64,000 nt of DNA from Cyrtodaria siliqua (GCA_037043455.1 JAWPHD010006754.1:62001-126000), one strand, 5' to 3'; counted from the stretch's first letter, positions 33,470-44,800 are shown. Notes: generated by a model from the sequence alone, not told the origin. Numbers and translations: made by a program.

Positions 33470-35115
33470 ATTATTCTCTGCGCCGAAGTATTAGCAATAA
33501 TCCAAATATCAAAGGTATTAATATTGATGACAAAGAATATTTAGTATCACAATATGCTGATGACACAAGTTTGACTCTAGATGGCTCCAGAGAATAATTG
33601 TTTAACTCCATGTTAACATTACAATTGTATGCAAGAATCTCCGACCTAAATCATGTTAATATCAATACAGATAAAACAAAAGTCAAACTTTGTCCTGAGT
33701 ACAATCTTTGTTGGAAAAATGGTATTTTTACTGTTTTAGGTGTGACATTTACAACATACTTAAACTCATTGGTAAATATTAATTACGAGTCCAAAATTGA
33801 AGAAATAGGAATTTTGTTCTAAATGATGACTCACTCGTCTTGGTAAAAGTGTTGTTTTAAAATGTTTGGCCCTCTCAAAACTCATCTATTTAATTACTGG
33901 ATTACCAAATCCTTCTGTAGATAAAATCAAATTAATACAAACACTATTTTACAAACTTCTTTGGAATAATTTGAGGGACAAAATAAAAAGAACTACCATT
34001 ATTCAAGATTATAAAAAAGAGTATGATAATTTACCTTTGGAAACGGCCGAGCATATATGGAGGTCTTAGAATGGTAGAAATGGAAATGTTCATACTAGCT
34101 CTAACAATAACATGGATCCGTCGAATACATGACCGAAAATAAAAATAGTCATCTCATAAAACAGATTACATTAAACAAAATTTAAATAGGCTACACAATC
34201 CTTTTTGGAAGGATGTTCTTATCAGTTACAAATATTTTGCTGATCAAGTTAAACCAATATATTCGCAACTACTTCGCTCACTCTATTGTGCCCATCGCGT
34301 CAGGTATACCTTGACGTGTTCGTTGGCGGACGGACTATAAACCTTAGAATTACACACACACAAACTACTTCGCTCAGTTAGTGTATGTTATAACCCAGGT
34401 ATTACTATTACGGTCGGAGTCTCTATTGTGTTTTACAAAAGATGGTTTACAGGAGGAATAACTTTTATCAATGACGTTCTAAACAATATGACACCATGAC
34501 TAGTAATAATGTATATTCCAAAGCATTAAGTAAAAGGAAAAATGAAGCAGTCAGTGTTCCAAACTTTGAATTTGAAAGAGTATATGCCTTACCTCATAAA
34601 ATAACAAAAGATCCTAAGTTACTTTGACTCCAATGTAGAATCAACTATAGGATACTTGGAACAAATTACATTTTATCCAAAAAGGAATATTATTAATAAC
34701 GACATGTGCAGCTTTTGCAATAATGCTCCTGAAACTATCCAACATTGTTTTGGAACTGTGGAACAATAAAATAATTCTGGTCTAAACTTCAAACTTATAT
34801 AACAGAAAAATGCAATTTTTTACAGCATTCGTAACTTTAACAGAAACAGATATTTTTTATTTGGAAATAGTAAATTTGACATAGTTTTGAGCAAAATAAT
34901 CATGCAAGCAAAATTTTATGCAAGCAAGCTTTAAATGGGATCCCATTTTCAGTATTTATTTACATTTATCAAAACAAGATGCAACGTCAAATTCAACAGC
35001 TTAACCTTTTTAAAACGTATATAATGTATATGTACAAAGTTGAAAAACTAATCGCATATAAAAACTTAAAAATGAATAAGTTTGAAACCATGTGCAGTCA
35101 ATACCTTGCTATCTG
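33470..35115 (+). pseudogene. Non-LTR retrotransposon remnant (RT motif to C-terminus)
   Basis: The plus strand carries pieces of a LINE ORF2. These include the reverse-transcriptase motif EYLVSQYADDTSLTLDGS (about 33530-33590), LGVTFTTYLN, KLLWNNLRDKIKRTTIIQDY (about 33960) and MFILALTITWIRRIHD (about 34090). A C-terminal zinc-binding CSFCNNAPETIQHCF lies near 34710 and KVEKLIAYKNLKMNKFE near 35050. Frames switch and stops interrupt it from 33594 onward. Endonuclease and most of the RT are absent. It is interrupted by a small SINE piece at 34281-34362. Confidence 0.82.
34281..34362 (+). mobile_element. SINE 3' piece with 14-bp target duplication
   Basis: The 82-bp insert ends 'aaccttagaattacacacac'. 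It is flanked by AACTACTTCGCTCA at 34267-34280 and again at 34363-34376. It belongs to SINE family C by its tail and is strongly 5' truncated. Confidence 0.88.
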
Positions 35116-36240
35116 TGGAACTTGAGTACAGAGATAATTTACTTAGTTGATTTTTCCAGTATCAAACTGTGTCAAATAAACTTAATGTTTTCATTCTCGG
35201 ACATGCAAAGCTTACCTTGCTAATCAGAAATAACACACCCTTGGGTTTTTAGAATAATAAAGTTGTGTATATTAATCCTTTAAAAACTATCATGAGACAC
35301 TGTCCTTTGATAATGGATTTATAAACATATTTATTACACAGGATGGGTTATTGTTTGTTTTTGTCTCTCTTCAAAAAACAAAATATGAGAAAAAATTCAG
35401 TGAGCCTCGGAGAAGAGGCAGTGCGTGGTTTTCATAACATGAAACAATGTTTATTTTTGATACTATAACATTAAAATAAGTTATCTGTGTAAAATAAGTC
35501 GGTATGTATTGACAATGTGGGTTGTACACAGGGTTTTGAAAGAAAATATTTACATTTATTATTGTTTTTCCCCCAGAGTTTATAGAGACTCACTGCAATC
35601 TTATAGCATCCAGATATTCCCTATATAGCAATCACACTATATTTTCACCCAAAATTGTTTTGGAAATACCTTTGGATTGCAGTGGGGCATTTTTTACATT
35701 CTGTCAAAAGTGTATAATATACTTCCATAATTGTAAAAAATAAGAAACCTTCTCATTTATATTGCCTGATTACAATATGCATTTATTCACTTGATTATAA
35801 TTCCTATTACTTTATTTACAAACTAATTAGATGCATATTGCATGTTTTTATGTAAGGTTTGTTGAGGGATGGCACGGGGTGAATAAACGGATCACCATTA
35901 ATATGCTGATTGAAATTTAAAAAAAAAAAAAAAAATTATAAAAGCTTTAAAACATCACATATATTACTAATAATGACTTATTCAACAAACTAGCGGAGTG
36001 GTCTAGTTTTCTAGACAAAAATTAACAATACATAAATCGTGCAGATAATGGGTTCTAGTTCAGAATGCACGTGCATGTTGAATATGAACTGATGGTTGTA
36101 TTCGTATTTGGATCGACACCCATAAATATTCCCTATCGCTTACAGTCTCGTTAAGCCTGCTTGCATATATTTACATAAAAGCAATACAATTCAGAGTTTT
36201 AGTTTGTTCTTCGTTTTTCTGCCATGGGTTTAATTATATT
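35116..36240. other. No recognised gene
   Basis: AT-rich, with an A run at 35919-35935. The 'gcttgcatatatttacataa' words at 36159-36182 recur at about 38150, just before another array. Confidence 0.4.
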
Positions 36241-36885
36241 ACCAACAAGTGGTAGTATGCCAAAACAAGTAGTAGTATGCCAAAACAAGTAGAGTAGTAG
36301 TATGCCAAAACAAGTAGTAGTATGCCAAAACAAGTAGTAGTAGTATGCCAAAACAAGTAGTAGTAGTATGCCAAAACAAGTAGTAGTATGCCAAAACAAG
36401 TAGTAGTAGTATGCCAAAACAAGTAGTAGTATGCCAAAACAAGTAGTAGTAGTATGCAAAAACAAGTAGTAGTAGTATGCCAAAACAAGTAGTAGTAGTA
36501 TGCCAAAACAAGTAGTAGTATGCCAAAAGTATGCCAAAACAAGTAGTAGTATGCCAAAACAAGTAGTAGTGGTATGCCAAAAAAGTAGTAGTATGCCAAA
36601 ACAAGTAGTAGTAGTATGCCAAAACAAGTAGTAGTATGCCAAAACAAGTAGTAGTGGTATGCCAAAACATTTAGTAGTAGTATGCCAAAACAAGTAGTAG
36701 TATGCCATAACAAGTAGTAGTATGCCAAAACAAGTAGTAGTATTATGCCAAAACAAGTAGTAGTAGTATGCCAAAACAAGTAGTAGTATGCCAAAACAAG
36801 TAGTAGTAGTATGCCAAAACAAGTAGTAGTGGTATGCCAAAACAAGTAGTAGTATGCCAAAACAAGTAGTAGTATGCCAAAACAA
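36241..36885. repeat. 20/23-bp minisatellite 'gtatgccaaaacaagtagta'
   Basis: About 30 units of 20 bp alternate with 23-bp units that have one extra GTA. A few units are truncated, as at 36528-36580. All three minus frames stay open (LLLVLAYYYY and similar) because neither strand of the unit makes stops there; this is not evidence of a gene. Confidence 0.95.
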
Positions 36886-36984
36886 ATTCTTTGAACTATT
36901 CAAATAATTATTAATAACGATTTGAACATTCTGAAGTTATGAAAAAATAGAGATTATTTAAATGCTGGGATCGATTACAGGGAA

Positions 36985-37078
36985 ATCCTTCACGAGATGA
37001 TATGCGTGTGGATTTTTTCACGAACGAGCGTAATCGAGTGAGTGAAAAAACAACACACGCCTACCATCGAATGAAGGA
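36985..37078. repeat. Palindrome with TTTCAC...GTGAAA core
   Basis: Arms beginning ATCCTTCA and ending TGAAGGAT enclose 'gcgtgtg', 'ttttttcac' and their complements around 'gaacgagcgtaatcgagtga'. It belongs with the palindromes at 7711-7773 and 42037-42169. Confidence 0.8.
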
Positions 37079-37155
37079 TGACGTCGACGTCACCAACACG
37101 TTATTGACGTCGTAATTCAGCGTCGCAGTTAGTTATTTTTGTGTTCGGAATTAGT

Positions 37156-37852
37156 TATTAATATTTAGCGATTATAAATATTCTTTCACTGAGAAATCCC
37201 AATTTTTCGCCCATAGAAATGTAATAAAATCTAGTCATATACAATTTCACTTTATCTTGGCTAAAAAAGTTATTCTGTATTGACTTATTTTTTATCCTCG
37301 CTACATTTAGATCAATAACGCTCCACATTTGTCACGTTGTTCACGAACGGTAGTGAAAAGTGCTTGCTACCGTTCACGTCCTCTAGCCCCGGGTTGACAG
37401 AACTCAGTATTTAAAATGCCAATAGTACATACATTTGAGCCATCCCTAAGATGGTATGCATATGGCGGTGAACATGGCACCTTCAATGCGGTATTTTCAC
37501 ATCATTCCATGGCCAGCGGCATATAGCCTTGTTTGAACTTAAGAATAGTTTTTGTTGTTTTAGAATATATCGTGTTGCCTGTCTTTTGTTTATGCCATTG
37601 TTATTTTATTTAATCAACAACATAACTGCGTTTATATGTGTATTTGATTAGCGATTATGTATTTAGCGATTATGAATATTCTTTCATTGCGAAATCCCAA
37701 TTTGTTACCCATATAAATGTAATAAAAGCTAGTAATATACAATTTCACTTTATCTTGGCTAAAAAAAAGTTATTCGTGTAAGGACTTATTTTTTATCCTC
37801 GCTACATTTAGATCAGTAAAGCTCCACAGATGTCACGTTGCACATCGACCGT
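37156..37852 (+). repeat. Direct duplication of about 195 bp
   Basis: Positions 37156-37350 and 37659-37852 match through 'tagcgattat', 'caatttcactttatcttggc' and 'tcctcgctacatttagatca'. The offset is 503 bp. The spacer is unrelated, and no gene is involved. Confidence 0.88.
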
Positions 37853-37916
37853 GCGTTATATTGCATTTAAAGGGACACACGGCAATTTTGAAGTTTTATC
37901 AAACAAAAAAAATTGA

Positions 37917-38135
37917 ATTGAATTGAATGTTGTTTAACGGCTCATCAACACAGTACATATTATTTAGAGCCGCCAATAGCCCTATTGTCAACCCCTTTAT
38001 GTTTGTGCTGTCGTCTCTTGTCTTTTAGTCATCTTTAAAATTGTTGTTTGTTTCTATGCGTGCTTTTGGTTGACTGTGGTCCTTGAATGCTGCATATCCG
38101 ACTTTTATATCTACTTTTATTAATAAAGTATCAGT
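37917..38135. mobile_element. SINE B tail scrap joined to PLE 3' tail, copy 3
   Basis: Positions 37917-37972 carry the SINE B 3' end ('gaatgttgtttaacggctca'). From 37973 'tagccctattgtcaacccc', 'tgtttgtgctgtcg' and 'ggttgactgtggtccttg' match the PLE 3' tail, ending with 'tatctacttttatt'. A 48-bp array starts about 30 bases later. Confidence 0.8.
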
Positions 38136-38164
38136 TTATCTTTAAACCCGCTTGCATATATTTA

Positions 38165-38715
38165 CATAAAAGGCGGTGCTCCAGTTCTCAACATTGAATA
38201 ATCATGTTTCTTCAAGGCTGCGGTGCTCCAGTTCTCAACACTGAATAATCATGTTTCTTCAAGACTGCGGCGCTCCAGTTAATCATGTTTCTTCAAGACT
38301 TCTCAACACTGAATAATGATGTTTCTTCAAGGTTGCGGTGCTCCAGTTCTCAACACTGAATAATCATGTTTCTTCAAGACTGCGGTGCTCCAGTTAATCA
38401 TGTTTCTTCAAGACTGCGGCGCTCCAGTTAATCATGTTTCTTCAAGACTTCTCAACACTGAATAATGATGTTTCTTCAAGACTGCGGTGCTCCAGTTCTC
38501 AACACTGAATAATCATGTTTCTTCAAGACTGCGGTGCTCCAGTTAATCATGTTTCTTCAAGACTGCGGTGCTCCAGTTCTCAGCACTGAATAATCATGTT
38601 TCTTCAAGGCTGCGGTGCTCCAGTTCTCAACACTGAATAATCATGTTTCTTCAAAACTGCGGTGCTCCAGTTCTCAACACTGAATAATGATGTTTCTTCA
38701 AGGCTGCAGTGCTGC
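38165..38715 (+). repeat. About 48-bp minisatellite with shorter 31-bp forms
   Basis: Units combine 'gcggtgctccagttctcaac', 'actgaataatcatgtttctt' and 'caagact'. Several units lack the 'tctcaacactgaat' part. About thirteen units in all, starting shortly after a PLE 3' tail. Confidence 0.92.
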
Positions 38716-39479
38716 AATTCCCAACAGCACTGCAGCTTTTAAAGAATTAAGAGAGACACAAAGAATTATCTCAACACGGATATTCACACAATGTCTAATT
38801 TTAGAGTATTGTCAGAGTGCAATTTTCTAGCACACTCGACAAGAAGATTTTCATTTGAAGTTGTTTGACACTCCTCGGCTCACCGGAAATGCCAAGTTAA
38901 GACTTAGAGGTGGCAGAAGGAGGGAACTTAGTTACAGGTGTATCGTCCTCTAAATAAATAATTGTGAGGAAACGATTCCAATTCAAATGGGAAATGGCAT
39001 CCCCTGATTCCGGTTCATATCAACAACATATCATCAGTCATATCGTTGCCTTTTATGTTCTGAAGTAGAATAGCTATAGGCAGAAAGAGTACTAGATTTG
39101 GGGACAATAATAGAAATAATAGTCCATTCTCCGCGCTTTTCATCCATTTCAGAGTCCAACCAGTGGACATTTGCTGTGGATATCAAACAGAAAAAAAATG
39201 CCAAGAATAAGTGAAAAGTATACCCATATAAAGTAAATGCATTCGACCCCTTATACCACCCAGCGGACATAACCATCTGATTAAAAAGTCAAAAGAGTCG
39301 CACTTATGTTCCGCCTAACCAAATAAGTAGGCCGCCAGTTATCGACGTATCTCCCGTGTCAAGTGACTTCATACATGTCATAAAAACGTTTCAACAAAAA
39401 CAAATCACATTGTCCATCTTTTTGTTTCGGAAATTAAAGTTGGTCTGACGGGTTTCCTGACCACTTTACTAAATTAATA
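38716..39479. other. No firm gene; unassigned minus ORF 39034-39276
   Basis: An 80-codon minus frame (39276-39034) begins MVMSAGWYKGSNAF and has a hydrophobic stretch HLFLAFFFCLI that could be a membrane segment. No homolog is recognised and no splice sites or upstream promoter mark it, so I do not call it a gene. Confidence 0.35.
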
Positions 39480-39640
39480 AGGAAATTCTTAAGAAAAGGA
39501 TACGACCCTTTCAACGCACTTCATGTTAAGTGATTGTCTCTTCTACAGTCAGCCACTACGCTTCACTTTTCTCTTGTGCGATGACAGGACAACCTCGTGG
39601 GACTCTAAAATTGCACCTTATGAAACGCTGAAAGAGGAAG
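39480..39640 (+). pseudogene. PLE coding scrap
   Basis: 'aagaaaaggatacgaccctt' and the following frames (FLRKGYDPFNALHVK, then HFSLVR) match the PLE segment seen on the minus strand at 26590-26400 (FIKRGYDPIILQRTAC) and on the plus strand at 43940-44050. It is about 50 residues with stops. Confidence 0.6.
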
Positions 39641-40555
39641 TAGGTACAAGAACTTTCATCCATTATCACATTAGGTTTTTTGGTCGTAGCCTTGCCTGAT
39701 TTTCTCTTTGGCTGCTACTGCTGTTATATATCTTTACAACAGCATTTAAGTGTATCATTTGCTAGCTTCTCTGGTTTAAGTCGGTAACCCTGTCTTCGCC
39801 ACTCTTTATGGTGTGTATTATCCTTTTCATTGTAAAACTGCTCTGTGGGGAAATACGGTGCCATGGCGTTTCGTTTCTGCGGTTTCTCCTTTTATTTCAT
39901 ACTATTTCTAGAGGAGAGTTTTCTCGTAGCTTGTCAGTGTTAAAATAAATTGTTGATTTTCTGAAGCAAGCACAGGATTTGTTACTTTTAAACATTTGAT
40001 TGCTCTATTATTTATTATTTTGGAAATGTGTTTCATTCCTCCACTATTTAGGGACCTGCTTAGGGGAGTCACTAAATTGGACATAGTATTACATGTCTTT
40101 GTAAAAAAGTATGTTTGTGATACTCCTGAATGATTTAATTGTATTTGCTATCAAAAAAGAATAACCACGTAATGCTGTTATGCATTGGCATATTGTATAC
40201 ACCTGGCTGAAGAAAAATTAATAAAGTAAATTAAGACCAGGAAATCCTTCAAAAAATAATATTTTATTACCGATAGCAAAGGTTTTTATATAAGAAATAA
40301 TCGGAAGCATGGTTTTAAAAAATCAATAAAAAGAGAGGGACTACTTGATTCTAAATGCGGAAATTTATATTATTTATTTATTTCAGCTAAGTCCAATTTT
40401 CCAGTAGATACGCTATCCAATCCACCGGCTGGATGTTTGGCGGCATAATAACAAGTTTGGTTGAAATGCCGTGAACTCAAATACAAGTCGTTGTCAACTA
40501 GAGCTGTTTTTGCAGCAAGGAAAATAATGCTTCGTTTGTTTAAAATTTAAAGGAT
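39641..40555. other. No recognised gene
   Basis: AT-rich. Part may be further decayed PLE body, but I can name no motif. Confidence 0.3.
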
Positions 40556-41115
40556 CTATTTTGTCTGCCATGCCGATTATTTCAACTTCAAATTCTAGTT
40601 CATGTATCACTTCTTTTTTGAAAATTCAGGAATCGATCGGTTTTGGTCAATCAAAAACTCCGGCGAAGTCCTTGATATATTATGGTGTAAGCATTTCCAT
40701 GCCTCTACTCTAAGCATCTACGACTTTTCCACACCATACACTACTCTACCACATAACCTGATCAAAGATACATTGATTCAGCTTATACAGATATTTCCTA
40801 CAGAAAGTACTACTGTTCTTGCTTGTAATACTGTCAGAGCTTTCTTTACTAACGCCCCTGATGGTAATTATAACACGCCCCTGATGGTAATTATAACACG
40901 CCCCTGATGGTAATTATAACACGCCCCTGATGGTAATTATAACAGATGGTAATTATAACACGCCCCTGATGGTAATTATAACACGCCCCTGATGGTAATT
41001 ATAACATCTGGAGCTGATACTTGTGGAGCGTTATCTTTTCTTTTAGATAATATCTTTCTTAGATCTCAGACTCATGCTATTGCAATAGCCAAACTTTCGG
41101 AAAGTAACGTCCTCT
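40556..41115 (+). pseudogene. PLE reverse-transcriptase piece with internal array
   Basis: RFWSIKNSGEVLDILWCKHF, STLSIYDFSTPYTTLPHNLI and VLACNTVRAFFTN follow in order, matching the zone just before the GIPMGTNCAPL motif of the element at 26-28 kb. After FFTN the sequence enters six tandem copies of a 23-bp unit (40855-41007) and resumes with ADTCGALSFLLDNIF. It then decays before the RT motif. The array lies where the intact family has a single 'DGNYN'-like stretch. Confidence 0.75.
40855..41007 (+). repeat. 23-bp tandem array inside PLE coding sequence
   Basis: About 6.5 units of 'cgcccctgatggtaattata' plus 'aca', with one unit lacking the 'cacgcccc' part. The flanking PLE frame is read on both sides, so the amplified unit is a piece of the element itself. 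Confidence 0.92.
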
Positions 41116-42036
41116 TTCTAAGTTCTGAGTAACCATTTACCAAAACGTGTTATTTACTATGGAATAATTAATAATGTTACATATTTGTCTGATTTGTATA
41201 GGAAATACTGGGAATATAAAAGCTATATCCCGGGAACGACAAATGACGCATACTGACGTCATTTCGAATTTTTCAAATTCATCACTGATATTCGACAGGT
41301 GCCCTCCTGATTTTTCAGGACTTCATCCGCGGTGCGGTAATTCGGTGTGCATATAATCCTAATACATTTAGGGATTCACGAACCTTTGGGGACCCTTTTA
41401 AAAATACACAGAAATATAAAACACACATTTGAGGAAAGTTTGATGCTTGTGTCCGGCGTGTCTAGATTGGGTCCTCAAACCTGTGTTTTGGTCCCTAGCT
41501 ATATGTATGCAAATCACCTGACCAGACTACTTTTTCCCCCATAATTCTAAGTGCCAAACACGAGAGATGATACTAGTATCGATCGAGGGCGAGAATGCAA
41601 ATGACGTTCCGATTGTTTTACGGACGTCGTCGTCAGATTCCGCCACTAGGGAATACCGATTACGGAAACTAACGAAGAGTTCCGGTTCCATTTGTTTTGT
41701 TTGTATGACGTAACGTTGTCTTGGCGTTCTCGTGCAAACTGGTGTTAAAAGGCGTGAATCATTAGAAATATTAATAAAATATCATTTTAATTTATGTAAT
41801 ATATAGTTTATTCTAATACACCCGCACTATATAGCCTAGTTTAAAATATCTCGTTATATTGAACGATAAATCACTGTAATTTTTGCAACGTTAGGAGAAT
41901 AAGCATTGCGCATTGCGGATTGCGCATTGTAACGTATGCAACGTTAGGAGAGTAAGCAAAGCAATGCGAAAGATTTCAAATGTGTGCGTTATTTTCACAT
42001 TTTAGGGTTATTATAATAGAAATAGAACATCGTTTA
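41116..42036. other. No recognised gene
   Basis: Short frames only. 'gcgcattgcggattgcgcatt' like words and the 'caacgttaggaga' pair near 41890 and 41940 are minor local repeats. Confidence 0.35.
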
Positions 42037-42169
42037 CGGTGAATTATCGTTTAATATATCACGGTTTGTCGATCAATTGTAAAAAATAATTTCACTCGCT
42101 CTTCGGGCTCGTGAAATTATTGTTTACAATTGAACTCCAAACCGTGATATATTAAACGATAATTCACAG
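42037..42169. repeat. Palindrome, about 60-bp arms, TTTCACTCG core
   Basis: The left arm ('ggtgaattatcgtttaatat' then 'atcacggttt') faces the right arm ('aaaccgtgatatattaaacg' then 'ataattcac'). The centre is 'ttcactcgctcttcgggctc' followed by 'gtgaaatt'. Likely a foldback mobile element. Confidence 0.9.
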
Positions 42170-42460
42170 TTGAGATACGGGAAATATCTCCCGAGGTAGA
42201 GAAATGGCCCCGATATAAGAACGATTATACTCTATTTATTGTCAAGGCTTGAAGGGCAACAGAAAAGCCACAGATAAATGATTATTGTTTCATTTTGCCA
42301 GTACTATATTCTCCTAATAATTCGTAATGATGCATGCACACTTCATTATTTTGAGTTTGTTTTATAACTCAAAGCTTCCGTCTACTTTGTTTTCTTGTTT
42401 ATAAATCATTATTCAGAATTAGTTGCCCTCTCACACTATGTACAGACATATTTAACAGAT

Positions 42461-42612
42461 AATGTATGGTGCTGAGGTCCATATGCAAGTTTATGGACTG
42501 GGCAGTCAGACCTAGAATGTTATATGGACCGAAGCGAAGCTGAGGTCCATATAATGTTCTAGGTCTGACTGCCCAGTCCATAAACTGCATATGGACCGAA
42601 GCACCATACATT
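42461..42612. repeat. Near-perfect palindrome, about 70-bp arms
   Basis: 'aatgtatggtgctgaggtcc' to 'tatatggacc' (42461-42530) is mirrored by 'ggtccatat' to 'gcaccatacatt' (42544-42612). The loop is 'gaagcgaagctga'. The short loop words also occur inside the arms ('gctga' on the left, 'gaagc' on the right). A third partial arm is at 42727-42752 ('tcaatatgcaactttatgga'). Confidence 0.93.
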
Positions 42613-43084
42613 ATTTGTTATATTATACCGAATCTGACCAACAAATTAAATCAATACGTTTTATGATTTATTTTGACGTCGTTCTTTTCACACGTCCGTT
42701 AATATAGCTATCGGACCGGGCGCCCGGTCAATATGCAACTTTATGGACCGGATGACGTCACATTAAACATAGAGTGGAATATGCAAATGAGGTGTAATAT
42801 TGGCTGATAGCTCTATTGCAAGTTGTACTGAAAACTCACAAGAAAAGAATACATTTCCAATCTAAATCCACGAATGCACTGAAACTGAGAAATCTGTAAT
42901 TTACCAATAAATATATAGCTACTGATCATCGGTTACTTGGGCAATATATATAGGTAGGAGAAAACAATGATAGAGTGATGCCATGTGTATTGTAATCGAT
43001 AACTTACATTCATCAACTGTAATTGCTGATCGATTTTCAATATAAAATGAATGGCATACCATTAGAGCCCTAACCAATAATAAC
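42613..43084. other. No recognised gene
   Basis: A CG-rich 'ccgggcgcccgg' self-complementary word occurs at about 42716. Otherwise AT-rich and unassigned. Confidence 0.35.
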
Positions 43085-43220
43085 ATGTATGCATCACCAC
43101 GATCACATGAATGCAACACCAGGATCCCATGAATGTACCACCATGATTACATGAATGCATCACCATGATCGCATCAATGCATCACCATGATCGCATCAAT
43201 GCATCACCATGATTACAACC
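43085..43220 (+). repeat. About 22-bp repeat 'atgaatgcatcaccatgatc'
   Basis: Six imperfect units with changes such as 'accaccatgattac' and 'atcaccatgatcgc'. The last three are the most uniform. Confidence 0.85.
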
Positions 43221-43389
43221 TGATTCACAGACATTATACATGTAATGCAATGTTGTTGATTGTTTGCATGGTTTTGTTTTAGTGACAATTTACCTATGTA
43301 AAGATGTTTTAAATAACGTAAAATTCTTGAAGGCATATCAGACAGATCGAGATCGACTTGTAACCGAATGCATCTACACGTACTTTGTC

Positions 43390-43900
43390 CGTTACCTCTA
43401 CAGTACTTTTATGGCGATGTCATTTCAAACTTCATGGTTTATTCTCTTACTGCTCTGGCTTCTGCCAAGTCATTGAGCACCTTCATTGTGGCTTTCTAGG
43501 CTATTGTTTTTTTGTATTATATTTACACGAGCATATTTGTGTTTTACTTATATTGCCTATTGATGGTGCCTTGTTGGTTAGAGATTAGATCATGGCGGGG
43601 ATTTCTTTATTTACACTGTCCTGTTTTAATGGAATGACAGTAGGGTAAGTGTGAGGTTTGGTGCACCCTAGAACCGGTTTAAACCCCCAGTGGCCTACTT
43701 TGCCACTGACCGTTCCAAGACGGTAGCTCTATTGGCAACCCTTTTGTGTTTGTGATGTCGTTTACTTTTATTATTGCTTTTGCCTTCGTGTTTGTCTGTT
43801 TGCGTGTCTGTTTCTGTGTTTTGTGGTTGACTGTCCTCCTTGAATGCTACTTTCCCTGTCCGATCTTTTTATATTTATTTTCGTAAGATACTTGGTAATA
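43390..43900 (+). mobile_element. PLE 3' end, copy 4 (most complete tail)
   Basis: It starts with 'ttattctcttactgctctgg' and 'cttctgccaagtcattgagc', also found on the minus strand near 26430. It runs through 'gaggtttggtgcaccctaga', 'gccactgaccgttccaagac' and 'tgtttgtgatgtcg' to 'gttgactgtcctccttgaat'. About 40 bases further on a second PLE piece begins, giving head-to-tail partial copies, a layout common for Penelope-like elements. Confidence 0.85.
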
Positions 43901-43924
43901 ATCTCTTTCATAAACTATTTATTA

Positions 43925-44200
43925 AACTTTTTAAAAATATTTTCAAAAGAGGTTATGACCGTATTTTTTGCAGAAAACTGAATATTTAGTAGTTGACCCA
44001 TTTAGAGTTCGCCACTATGACTATGCTTTCCTTTTTGATTGTGCGATGACCGGACAGAGTGTGACCCATAGGATGACATCTACTTTAATCCTGACAGGAC
44101 GGTAGCGTTTAAGGTTTCTCTTGTCGTACCCTTAATGGTGTGTTCTCTTGTTGCTATGGCTTCTGCCTGCAAGTTCCTCAGTTTGTAACCCTGTAGAGGT
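43925..44200 (+). pseudogene. PLE C-terminal coding scrap in tandem with copy 4
   Basis: 'ttcaaaagaggttatgaccg' followed by 'tagttgacccatttagag' and 'tatgctttcctttttgattg' matches the minus-strand PLE end at 26590-26400 (KRGYD, then VVDPF and AFLFDC-like residues). The frame has stops. It ends in 'ttctcttgttgctatggctt', as does copy 4. Confidence 0.75.
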
Positions 44201-44800
44201 GTCCTTTACGCAGGAGGACAAAACCCGTTTTATATATGTTGTGCCTCGAGTACCTTCATGACCATATCAAATTAGAATCAAATGCATTCACATTTGGACA
44301 AGATGTGCATTTATGGTGTGTGTTGTTTAACTAATTACACCCCCAGTTCCCCAAGTTGTACCCCTTTAGAGGGGTCCCTTTATGCAGGACCCCGTTTTAT
44401 ATATGTTGTGCCTCGAGTCCCTAAAATACCATACGAAAATTAGAATTGTAACCATTCACATTTGGACAAGATATGCACTTGTCTGTGATTTATTTTTACC
44501 AGAGTACCCCTCAGATCCGAGAACGTAATGCGCATTTACTTATCCTAAGAAAAAAAGTATGAAAGGAGATATACACCACATATGAACTACTCAAAGGGTC
44601 TAAAAGGCCTCACAAGGCCGAAAAATTGTAATAATAAATTACTGCATGCTCCCCAAGTTGTACCTCAGTAGAGGACCCTTTACGCAGCAGAACAGACCCC
44701 GTTATATATATGTTGTGCCTCGAGTCTCTTAATGACTTAGAATCAAGTCCATTCATATTTGGACAAGATAGGCACTTGTGTGTGATTTTTTACCTAGTGT
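44170..44800 (+). repeat. Three direct copies of an about 150-bp repeat
   Basis: Units near 44175, 44345 and 44650 share 'tttatatatgttgtgcctcg', 'ttcacatttggacaagat' and 'ccaagttgtac'. Spacing is uneven (170 and 305 bp). The series begins at the end of the PLE scrap. Confidence 0.85.

Noticed and set aside
36199..36903. Long minus-strand frames (up to 234 codons) rich in Leu, Tyr and Trp
   Set aside because: They are translations of the 20/23-bp minisatellite in all three frames; overlapping open frames of repeat units are not evidence of a protein.
39034..39276. 80-codon frame with a hydrophobic segment as a secreted peptide
   Set aside because: The hydrophobic stretch is not at the N-terminus in signal-peptide fashion, and no homolog, promoter or poly(A) signal was seen.
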